Source of the DNA: Bacilli bacterium
GTDB taxonomy: Bacteria; Bacillota_I; Bacilli_A; RFN20; CAG-826
Reading direction: 5' to 3'
NCBI GenBank assembly: GCA_024680795.1
Contig: JAILBR010000063.1
Location: 1 to 59,606, forward strand
DNA length: 59,606 nt
Below are positions 52,805 through 59,606 of the stretch, piece after piece. A model generated the notes under the pieces. The model did no database searches. It saw nothing but the letters and a program-made list of their open reading frames with translations, and was not told the origin of the DNA. A program made the translations under genes and the position numbers. The first letter of the stretch is position 1. Every line of letters starts with the position of its first letter.

Positions 52805-54328
52805 CTAGTTATTCTTTAATAAGTTTTCAATATAAGAATGAGCCATATGGAAATTGCCTTTGCCATATAACTTATCTAAATATGTATCAAGTTCTTTTAA
52901 TTGGTCTTTTAAGAAGGCGATATTTAAGGATTCAAATTTCTTTAAAATCTTGTTAGTGAAAATGAAATCAAATCCATCACTTTCAGTACCACCACAAGCG
53001 ATAAATGTTGGGATGAAGTCATCTAATTGTTTTAAAATACGGTTACCAAAGGCCAATCTGAATTTCTTAATAACAAAGTTATCAAGGTCTTCAAATTTCT
53101 TAAGCATATCCGCGGAGATGCCATATTGCTTTTTAGCTTCTGCAAATAAGGAAACTAGTTGAGCGTAAGGAACACTGATTGGTTCAGTTTCTACCGCGTC
53201 AAATGGTCTTCCTTTATCATCGAAGAACAATGAGATAGCACGGTCATAAACCTTATCAGCGATGGTAAATGTTGAGTCATCGTTATTCGCTGTTCCGAAG
53301 AAGTAGACGTTTTGAGGAATTAATAACTTACCTTCTTTGAGGTGTTTTGGATCACTTGGGTCAATAGAAGGAATTAAGTCAATTGTCCAGTCTTCAAAGT
53401 CTCTTTTTTCCATGACGGATAAGAATTCAGCGAAATAATATTCAATACGGGCTAAGTTCATTTCATCGAGGACGATGATATCTAAGTCTTTACGGTAGGT
53501 AGTGACATATAACGCTTTTAAGAATTCAGATTCGTTGAATTTCTTAGTGAATTCGTTATAGTAACCTAAAAGTTCACTTCTATCTTTCCATGATGGTTGG
53601 ACAGGAATGATTTCGCTATCAAATGAGAAGAATTTACCAAGGGCGTACGCTAAAGAAGTTTTACCAGTACCAGAGATACCTTCTAAGATGATGAGTTTTG
53701 AGGTTGCTAAGCCAGCGAATAATTGTCTAATAACATCAATACGGTAATATAGGCCTAATTTACTAGCAGCGTAGTTTCTAAAGCTATTACATAACTCTTC
53801 TAATGATAAACCCTCTTTAAACATGATCGCGGTATTCACGTCTTCATAAGCTTGGTCAACACGGGTAAGTTTTGGGAATCTAGAAGAGATTTGATCGATA
53901 ACTTCTTGATCTTCTTTTTGATAAGCACCTTCTTCAGGTTTTAAACCCATATAACCAGTCTTTAAGTTTAAGATTTTATCTTTTTCTTGAATGGCTTGAT
54001 ATAATTCGTAGTTAAGTCTTTCGACTTGATTTCTTAGTTCATCTTTATCGAGTTCTTTTCTGACAAATCTCACATATTTTCTTATTAATAAGAAAAGTCC
54101 GTATAAAATCGCACCAATTAAACCGATAAAGAAAAGTAAGAAGATAACCCAGAAGAACCATCCCCAGAAACCAAAAGTACCATTATAGGCGCCAAAAATG
54201 GAGTTGTAATTATCAAAATTGCCTGGCACTCTTTCCCAAGGTTTTACCCAAGCAGTATTAAGGAAAACACCGAGGTCTGTAAAGAAGGCCACAAGTAGTT
54301 CACGTAAGTAATTAAAGTATGCTTCCAT
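52805..54328 (-). CDS. Membrane-anchored McrB-family AAA+ ATPase
   Basis: A 507-residue protein. A strong membrane helix spans about 54-84, followed by a coiled coil (about 88-125) and an AAA+ domain: Walker A GISGTGKT (217-224), Walker B with the McrB-type MNxxR motif in VLDEMNLARIE (287-295), and sensor FFGTANNDDS (343-352). McrB proteins are GTP- or ATP-driven motors, mostly soluble and part of restriction; a transmembrane anchor is atypical. GGAG in the end of the upstream secreted-protein gene starts it, and DUF2357 follows directly. It probably remodels or drives an envelope complex with its DUF2357 partner. Confidence 0.88.
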   Translation of the reverse strand: MEAYFNYLRELLVAFFTDLGVFLNTAWVKPWERVPGNFDNYNSIFGAYNGTFGFWGWFFWVIFLLFFIGLIGAILYGLFLLIRKYVRFVRKELDKDELRNQVERLNYELYQAIQEKDKILNLKTGYMGLKPEEGAYQKEDQEVIDQISSRFPKLTRVDQAYEDVNTAIMFKEGLSLEELCNSFRNYAASKLGLYYRIDVIRQLFAGLATSKLIILEGISGTGKTSLAYALGKFFSFDSEIIPVQPSWKDRSELLGYYNEFTKKFNESEFLKALYVTTYRKDLDIIVLDEMNLARIEYYFAEFLSVMEKRDFEDWTIDLIPSIDPSDPKHLKEGKLLIPQNVYFFGTANNDDSTFTIADKVYDRAISLFFDDKGRPFDAVETEPISVPYAQLVSLFAEAKKQYGISADMLKKFEDLDNFVIKKFRLAFGNRILKQLDDFIPTFIACGGTESDGFDFIFTNKILKKFESLNIAFLKDQLKELDTYLDKLYGKGNFHMAHSYIENLLKNN

Positions 54329-54332
54329 AATT

Positions 54333-55448
54333 TTAAATCTCCATGTCTCTATAGATTCTAAAGCTTAATCCAGCTTTGAATCCTGCACCCATCACTTGAT
54401 TGACTGAATCTAAATCCCATCCTTCGATATATAAGGCGACACCGACTTTAGTTGGGGTATTAGCCTTAACTGGAAAAAAGAATTTGACATCGCTTTGTTT
54501 AAAGTCTTCTGGGATATAACGTTGTTCTTTAGCGATTTCCACTCCATTAGCAAGTGATTGTTCTAAGTTGAACCTCTTCACACCAGCTTCATGGCTAGCG
54601 TTGAAGACATTTGGTTCTCCTTCATATGTTGAATCTGCATCAAACGCTTCATCATATATGATTTTGCTACGGTCATTGACCTCACCATACACCACTTCGA
54701 ATTTTTCATCGTTTTTGTTGTAATGGTCATATTTATGATTGAAGGTGTTATCAAGAATTCCTCCTAATAGCACTTCTTCTTCATTATGATTTGGATCAAC
54801 GACTGCGTAATCGTAATTTCCTTCATCGTTTTCACAAAGTATAGAAAATCTCATCGCGTTAGGTAAGTTTGCTAATCTCTCTCTGATTTCTTCCTCTGTG
54901 TGAACGATAACATTTTCATTTTGCTCATGTCTTTTTATCTCGTCTTCACGCACTTCTTGCGCGTACGCGTTATTAAAAAGAGCATTTTGCTTGATGTATG
55001 TGGCGGATTCTTCTGTATCATCCGCTTTGATGGTCACATACACATTATCTTCACTAAAGAGATAGACTTCTTGATAAAAATATCCACCATGAGACTCGAC
55101 AAGTCGAGGGGTGCCATATTCGTCAAAAGGCACTAATGTGGTATAGGAGCTATCATAAAATATCGGTTCGTTATGGCCTTCGACATTTAACCAATTATTT
55201 TGGTACATAGTCGATACAGGAAAATAACGTTGTACTTCGTGTAATTCGTCGTATGATAACTCTTCTTTAAAAGAATCTAAATCTGTTGAGGTAGAAATGA
55301 GAAGTTCTCTATCACCATCAAGTCTAATATCAATAGCCTCGATAGCGAGCCTGTTACTTGCAGAATACCAAGCTAGAGAGACAGAAACTGCATTAAGCGC
55401 GATTAACCCTGTTAATAAACCAATAAGGATAATCTTGTTTGCTTTCAT
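54333..55448 (-). CDS. Secreted TasA/camelysin-like protein, paralogue 4
   Basis: A 371-residue predicted exported protein. Leader: MKAN, hydrophobic stretch about 5-25, then LAWYSASN, the hydrophobic-then-AWY pattern of SipW substrates. It shares with its paralogues the YFPVST strand near 75, a VVYGE strand, IEGWD at 341-345 and a last strand GLSFRIY. The Asp-rich loop kept by the others is here ILDNTFNHKYD and has lost its spacing. It starts two bases after paralogue 3 with no own ribosome site, so it is coupled, and ends 4 bases before the AAA gene. Being most diverged and next to the ATPase, it might be an anchor or minor subunit. Confidence 0.75.
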   Translation of the reverse strand: MKANKIILIGLLTGLIALNAVSVSLAWYSASNRLAIEAIDIRLDGDRELLISTSTDLDSFKEELSYDELHEVQRYFPVSTMYQNNWLNVEGHNEPIFYDSSYTTLVPFDEYGTPRLVESHGGYFYQEVYLFSEDNVYVTIKADDTEESATYIKQNALFNNAYAQEVREDEIKRHEQNENVIVHTEEEIRERLANLPNAMRFSILCENDEGNYDYAVVDPNHNEEEVLLGGILDNTFNHKYDHYNKNDEKFEVVYGEVNDRSKIIYDEAFDADSTYEGEPNVFNASHEAGVKRFNLEQSLANGVEIAKEQRYIPEDFKQSDVKFFFPVKANTPTKVGVALYIEGWDLDSVNQVMGAGFKAGLSFRIYRDMEI

Positions 55449-55450
55449 TT

Positions 55451-56578
55451 CTAAACTTTGTTAATTTCAAATTGTAAACCGAGGTTGAAACTATATCCTG
55501 CCGCTTCATCGATCACGACATGATCCCAACCTTCTAAAAATATTGTTAATGTGGAATATCCAATCGCTATTTCACTATTGGCAGTGATTGTGACTGGCAT
55601 ACCACCAGAATAGCTATTACCATCATAATCTGGGAATACTGTTCTTTTTGTTTCGTATTCGGCTACTCCACGAATTACTGAATTCATATTGGCAGTGAAA
55701 ATATCTTTCAAGTGACGAGAACAGAACGTAGTTCTGCCGGTATCACCAGTGCCATTAACAGTACCATCATTTGGAGCGCTTGCTGGATCAACTGCATAGC
55801 CAGTATCACTATGTGTTAATGTGCCACTTGCAATTTCTCCATAAACATACTCTTTGCGAGTACTTGGATTGTAGTCATAAAATCCATCTCCGTTTAAGTC
55901 TAAAGGACCACAAACAGAAGTTTCGCCTGCAACTGCTTCATTTGAGCTAGGATTAAACAAATATCTCGTATCATTTGTTACATCATCAATAAATACACGT
56001 AGGGCTTTATCAATATCATGTCCTGAGGCTGCTGTTTCAGTTGAAGTAATCCATATCTCTTTTTGTTTAACAGGGCGTTCTTGATTATCTAGAACCCTAA
56101 ATGCAAATGGAAGTACTAAGTAGTTCTTAAGTGCAGCAGGATTCTTAACTCTATATTCTCCATCTTCTGTACTACATTCTGGGGCTTGATAAAGAGTTAA
56201 ATCATCATCACCACTTCTAGCTAAACTAGAAACAGGGGAAAGTTTATTAATAGCATAAGATGTGTTATCTAAATAGGCTCTAATCATGTCGCTGGTAAAA
56301 CCAGTAGCAGCACGATTCCAGACGATTTTATGGCCATCAACTGTTTGTTTGGTGAGATTAAATGTCGAGATTTCTTCATTAGTGAAGTATTCGTCATCAT
56401 CAACAAGACCAACTTCTAGTTGAACAGAACTACGAACTGCAGTTCCGGTAAAAGATAGTCTAACTGCTGAGTTATATGCGTACCAAGCAAGAGTCCCTGC
56501 GATGGAACCAACAAATCCAAGTAGCGTCAATGCAGTGGATCCAGCAACGAATAGATTAATCTTTTTAGATAGTCTCAT
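55451..56578 (-). CDS. Secreted TasA/camelysin-like protein with Asp-rich loop, paralogue 3
   Basis: A 375-residue protein. Leader MRLSKKINLFVAGSTALTLL and onwards to GTLAWYAYN at 28-36. Conserved family points: KLSPVSSL (112-119), LRVFIDDV, PLDLNGDGFYD (Asp227, Asn229, Asp231, Gly232, Asp235, a dockerin/EF-hand-like calcium loop), EYVYGE, FLEGWD (347-352) and NLGLQFEI at the end. GGAGG precedes the ATG. The 72-base gap before it contains no clear promoter or terminator. Predicted to be exported, cut by the SipW-like peptidase and perhaps polymerised. Confidence 0.78.
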   Translation of the reverse strand: MRLSKKINLFVAGSTALTLLGFVGSIAGTLAWYAYNSAVRLSFTGTAVRSSVQLEVGLVDDDEYFTNEEISTFNLTKQTVDGHKIVWNRAATGFTSDMIRAYLDNTSYAINKLSPVSSLARSGDDDLTLYQAPECSTEDGEYRVKNPAALKNYLVLPFAFRVLDNQERPVKQKEIWITSTETAASGHDIDKALRVFIDDVTNDTRYLFNPSSNEAVAGETSVCGPLDLNGDGFYDYNPSTRKEYVYGEIASGTLTHSDTGYAVDPASAPNDGTVNGTGDTGRTTFCSRHLKDIFTANMNSVIRGVAEYETKRTVFPDYDGNSYSGGMPVTITANSEIAIGYSTLTIFLEGWDHVVIDEAAGYSFNLGLQFEINKV

Positions 56579-56650
56579 GCCAACCTCCTTTCCCCTGTAA
56601 TATTTATTATTAAGATATGAAAATTTTTGTTAGATTAAATGATGAAATAA

Positions 56651-58264
56651 TTATTTGTTGAAGGCATCTTTGCCGACATCAAATGTCATACCGAAACGGA
56701 AACCAGCTCCGTCAGTATTTTCTCCACTCCAAGTTGGAACTTCGATATTTCCAAATGAAGTAAATTTGTAATATGTTTTTTCATTATGAGCGAGGTTATT
56801 TCCGCTTGCTTTGATGTAGTTGCCATTAGCATCTTGTGTGTAGAACTTGCTAACATCTTTGCTACCAGCTGGTAACCAATTACCAAGAGCGTCTTGTAAT
56901 TCGGTTGTAACCACTTCTGCATTTTCACCAGCAGACTTTTTGACATAATATGTCTTGCCCGCTAATGCTTTATGATTTGCATCCATATCATCTACTGTAA
57001 CTGCAAGATAGTTATCACCATCTTTTATAAACATAGCAGAAACATCTTTTGCAAATTGAATATTTGCAGTTTCGTTCTTGACGATTCTTGTAAAGTACTT
57101 AGTGCCATCAACAGCGAGTTTTTCGACTTCTAAGTTGACCTTTTCATGATTCAAACCATTTAACTTATAAGTATCAGCCGGAATAATTGCACCAACATCT
57201 AACTTTAATGGTCTGTAATGCAATGAGAAGTAAGATTTCTCAGGATCAGCTTTGCCGGTAGCGGCTTCATAGTCGCCATGTCCATCTTCAATAAAGTATC
57301 CTTCCACATTTTGTGGTTGAACATCATAAGAAGGAATGTAGACAATTTCGTTTGATTCGATGGTTTGACTATCTAAATCCATATCCCATCCTTCAAACCA
57401 AAGTGTCACTGTAACTTTTGAGAAACCAGTTTCTGATGTATGGAATAAGACTTTATCCATATTGGAAACATCCCATTCGTCATAGTTATCGTTAACTCTT
57501 GTAGCAACTAAATCGCTTGCTTTTTTAGCGGTTTGGTATTCACCTTCATTACCATAGACAACTTGCTTGTCACGGTTAGCGTTACCTTCGTAACCACCTT
57601 TGCGATCAGCTTTTTCATCTCCATCTAAGTCTAAAGCGCCAAATAACTCTAAGTTTTCGACACCGTTCTTAGAAAGTAAGAGATTTTTGTTAACAGCACC
57701 ATCGCCTTCATCATCGATTGCTAAGTGAACTCTTAAGCCATCGATGATTGAGCCTGCGCCTGCTTCTACATAATTTTCTAATAAGAAGTTAGATAAGAAT
57801 ACAGGAACTGACACTTGTTTCAAACCATTGCCAGTATTTTCAACATCCATTGCTCTGAATTCAACAGTGTATTGGATGTAATCATGCTCTTTATCAGCTT
57901 GTTCATAAACTTCATCATAACTACCAAGATTAGTAGCATATGCGTTTTCTGAAGCATCTGGGTTTTTATAAGCTTGATCTGGTAATTTATCATTTGCTTC
58001 AAGTTTACCAAAGGTAACAGGAGTAATAAGGGCTTTATTCTCACGTTCGCCGATTAAATCAGCGGTGATGAGATCTCTAGTCCATTCGCCTCCTTGTTTT
58101 CTTATTTGTAAGATTCCAGTTTCAGCAACACCAGTGCCAATCACGGTTGTACTGACTCTAGTATTGTATTGGAACCAAGCAAGAGTTCCACTTAACGCCG
58201 CAACGAAAGATAAAGCTGCAGCAGTTGATAACGAAGAAACAACAAGTTTTTTGCTAATTTTCAT
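56651..58264 (-). CDS. Secreted TasA/camelysin-like protein with Asp-rich loop and repeat insert, paralogue 2
   Basis: A 537-residue protein from ATG 58264 with AAAGGAG upstream; a longer frame from 58318 lacks support. Leader MKISKKLVVSSLSTAAALSF to GTLAWFQYN (27-34). Shared points: ALITPVTF, YIQYTVEFR, LRVHLAIDDEGDG, LFGALDLDGDEKAD (Asp212, 214, 216, 220), GGYEGNANR, VVYG, LWFEGWD (288-294), FRFGMTFDV at the end. Between EGWD and the last strand is a 200-residue insert with three imperfect units (about 322-347, 410-441, 473-501) of the form F-x-x-D-G-x-Y ... K-x-Y-Y/F. It is the longest of the family. Confidence 0.8.
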   Translation of the reverse strand: MKISKKLVVSSLSTAAALSFVAALSGTLAWFQYNTRVSTTVIGTGVAETGILQIRKQGGEWTRDLITADLIGERENKALITPVTFGKLEANDKLPDQAYKNPDASENAYATNLGSYDEVYEQADKEHDYIQYTVEFRAMDVENTGNGLKQVSVPVFLSNFLLENYVEAGAGSIIDGLRVHLAIDDEGDGAVNKNLLLSKNGVENLELFGALDLDGDEKADRKGGYEGNANRDKQVVYGNEGEYQTAKKASDLVATRVNDNYDEWDVSNMDKVLFHTSETGFSKVTVTLWFEGWDMDLDSQTIESNEIVYIPSYDVQPQNVEGYFIEDGHGDYEAATGKADPEKSYFSLHYRPLKLDVGAIIPADTYKLNGLNHEKVNLEVEKLAVDGTKYFTRIVKNETANIQFAKDVSAMFIKDGDNYLAVTVDDMDANHKALAGKTYYVKKSAGENAEVVTTELQDALGNWLPAGSKDVSKFYTQDANGNYIKASGNNLAHNEKTYYKFTSFGNIEVPTWSGENTDGAGFRFGMTFDVGKDAFNK

Positions 58265-58300
58265 AACTTGTCTCCTTTCGGTTATGTATGTAGTATGTGC

Positions 58301-58316
58301 GCTATATAAATATAGC
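58301..58316. other. Small hairpin between paralogues 1 and 2
   Basis: GCTATAT and ATATAGC arms with a 2-base centre, upstream of paralogue 2. No T run follows on the minus strand; it may be an RNA processing or stability element that sets different expression within the operon. Confidence 0.25.
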
Positions 58317-58342
58317 AATTAAATATTAATTATTAATGATGA

Positions 58343-59500
58343 TTAAGCTTTGAATGCATCAGAAGATACATTAAATGTCATACCTAATTGGAATTTTGCT
58401 CCATCAGTATTTAAGCCACTCCACATTGGGACGGTGACAGCGGCATTCTTTGTGTAATAATATGATTTACCATCAGCTTTTGATCCAGCTGTTAATGCAG
58501 CAGTTGCAGCATAACGATCTGCATATTTTCCTTCAACATCAGATTCAGCAGCTGGTTTTTCAGCAGTAATGTGTTGGATTTCTTTTTGTAAGTTAGTGCT
58601 GTTTTCCCAACCTTCTAACCAAACTGTAACAACTAATTTAGAAGCATGGTCAGCGGTTGTAGGTGTAGTGACGATCAATTTACCAGCATCATCTGTAATA
58701 ACACCATTTGCGTCAGGTGTATTGATTAATGATGATGGAGCAATTGTTGTTTGAGTACGTGTATCTGTACCATATGTGACAACATCATCTCTATTAGCAG
58801 ACCATTCATAACCACCAATTCTATCAGCGATGCCGTCATCATCGCAGTCTAATTTGCCGAATAATGGGAGAGCAGCTTTTGCTGTTTTAGAAATCAAATA
58901 ATTTCTATCAGGCGAGACCGAAGTAGAATCATCGTAACATGCGATGTGAACTCTTAAACCTTCAGCAATAACACCAGAATCGACATTGTTTAATACGAAG
59001 TCTGTTAAATAGACTTTTTCAGCAGTTAATGTGAATCCACCAGTTGCATTATCAACAGTTCTGCCTCTTAAGTAGACAGTATATTGAATGTAATCAGTTG
59101 CGACTGCAGCTTGATAAACATCTGCGTATGCGCCAGGAGCATGTCCTCCTCCAGCGTCTTTTGCTGCTCTATTTAGAGCAGAGTTTGGGTTTTTATAGGC
59201 AGTACCTGATAAAGCACTGGAAGCGGTTTGATTTGCACCAGTTTCCCATGTGATTGGGGTAATGTTTAAATCAGTAGCAATGCCTAATTCTGAGGATGTT
59301 AAATCTCTTTTAAATCCTGTAGTTGCGCTTGTAGCACTGATATCAAGAACACCAGTTTCAGCAACGTTCATGCCGATTAAAGATGTTCTAACAGCGGTAT
59401 TGTATTGGTACCACGCAACAGTACCGGAAATCGCGCCAACTAATGACACGCCTAATGCGGTTGACAAGGAAGAGATAATAATCTTTTTACTAATTTTCAT
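58343..59500 (-). CDS. Secreted TasA/camelysin-like protein with Asp-rich loop, paralogue 1
   Basis: A 385-residue protein. Leader MKISKKIIISSLSTALGVSL to GTVAWYQYN (26-34), very close to paralogue 2. Shared points: NITPITW, DYIQYTVYLRG, LRVHIACYDD, LFGKLDCDDDGIAD (Asp218, 220, 222, Gly223, Asp226), GGYEWSANRDDVVTYG, VWLEGWE (293-299) and FQLGMTFNV. It has one copy of the insert unit (about 324-349) that is tripled in paralogue 2. The ATG overlaps the end of the upstream paralogue by 11 bases and its AGGAG lies inside that gene. Probably a major fibre or matrix subunit by analogy with TasA. Confidence 0.8.
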   Translation of the reverse strand: MKISKKIIISSLSTALGVSLVGAISGTVAWYQYNTAVRTSLIGMNVAETGVLDISATSATTGFKRDLTSSELGIATDLNITPITWETGANQTASSALSGTAYKNPNSALNRAAKDAGGGHAPGAYADVYQAAVATDYIQYTVYLRGRTVDNATGGFTLTAEKVYLTDFVLNNVDSGVIAEGLRVHIACYDDSTSVSPDRNYLISKTAKAALPLFGKLDCDDDGIADRIGGYEWSANRDDVVTYGTDTRTQTTIAPSSLINTPDANGVITDDAGKLIVTTPTTADHASKLVVTVWLEGWENSTNLQKEIQHITAEKPAAESDVEGKYADRYAATAALTAGSKADGKSYYYTKNAAVTVPMWSGLNTDGAKFQLGMTFNVSSDAFKA

Positions 59501-59606
59501 ATGCGTTTATTTCAACTCCTAATTTTAATTTTGCACTTATAGGTGCTTCTTCTTCGATACTGGATTGAGGATCCCATCCTTCAAGCCAGAAGACGATTGT
59601 GTACCT
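59490..59606 (-). CDS. C-terminal end of a further TasA-like paralogue (partial)
   Basis: The minus strand entering the window reads 38 codons to a TAG at 59490. The residues include VFWLEGWDPQSS and finish AKLKLGVEINAYEN, matching the EGWD motif and last strand of the four complete paralogues. The rest lies outside the window. It overlaps the next gene by 11 bases, so the family array and the operon continue beyond the edge. Confidence 0.75.
   Translation of the reverse strand, partial: RYTIVFWLEGWDPQSSIEEEAPISAKLKLGVEINAYEN

Noticed and set aside
52805..54328. McrBC-type restriction system
   Set aside because: An McrB-like ATPase and DUF2357 are present, but no nuclease motif, no DNA-reading domain and no methyltransferase is seen; the genes sit inside a secretion operon and the ATPase has a membrane helix.

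Overview
The window looks like chromosomal DNA from an AT-rich, low-GC Gram-positive bacterium (class Bacilli sensu lato, probably an uncultured anaerobic gut lineage close to the Erysipelotrichia/Mollicutes branch). The evidence is an alaS T-box riboswitch, paired RNase J-type and PNPase genes, DUF1292/RuvX/AlaS and ComEA-ComEC-HolA-S20-LepA gene order as in Bacillus, a flavodiiron oxygen-detoxification operon, and TGA used as a stop (several genes end in TGA, Trp is TGG). The taxonomic placement is inference. No tRNA, rRNA, insertion sequence, prophage or CRISPR array was seen.

Layout. 1-25.9 kb is almost entirely minus-strand housekeeping: an edge-truncated Fic-like protein, lepA, a nuclease-helicase fusion, fmt, a short plus-strand island (phosphodiesterase, acyl-AMP ligase with carrier domain, rpsT), holA, comEC-comEA, greA, yrzB-ruvX-alaS, an O2-defence set (rubredoxin, flavodiiron fusion, flavodoxin), mnmA-dtd-pdp and a HAD phosphatase. 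25.9-43.8 kb carries an rRNA methyltransferase, plsC-pulA-ftsK, an RNase J2-like gene, a three-gene anaerobic glycerol-3-phosphate dehydrogenase-type operon, pnp, an ASCH-HAD fusion with a PTS IIC-type permease, and a GNAT enzyme.

The most interesting region is 43.82-59.61 kb, one tightly packed minus-strand run ending in a strong terminator. In transcription order it encodes at least five paralogous secreted proteins with SipW/TasA-type leaders (one cut by the window edge), a membrane-anchored McrB-family AAA+ ATPase, a DUF2357 protein with a 350-residue Glu/Gln/Pro-rich region and no visible nuclease, an ER-type (Ser-His) signal peptidase, a complete EAL c-di-GMP phosphodiesterase, a divergent nucleoside-phosphorylase-like protein, and a very large protein with decayed GGDEF and EAL domains. 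Three of the four complete secreted paralogues keep an Asp-rich, dockerin/EF-hand-like loop, and all share a C-terminal EGW motif. My inference is that this is a surface-fibre or matrix secretion system in which the McrB/DUF2357 pair, best known from restriction, acts at the membrane and cyclic-dinucleotide proteins supply control.

Regulatory signals visible directly include a T-box, many intrinsic terminators (two of them reaching into the coding region of a convergent gene), several promoters whose -10 box lies only 6-9 bases before the start codon (candidate leaderless mRNAs), a palindromic bidirectional -10, and a comEA ribosome-binding site buried in a terminator hairpin.
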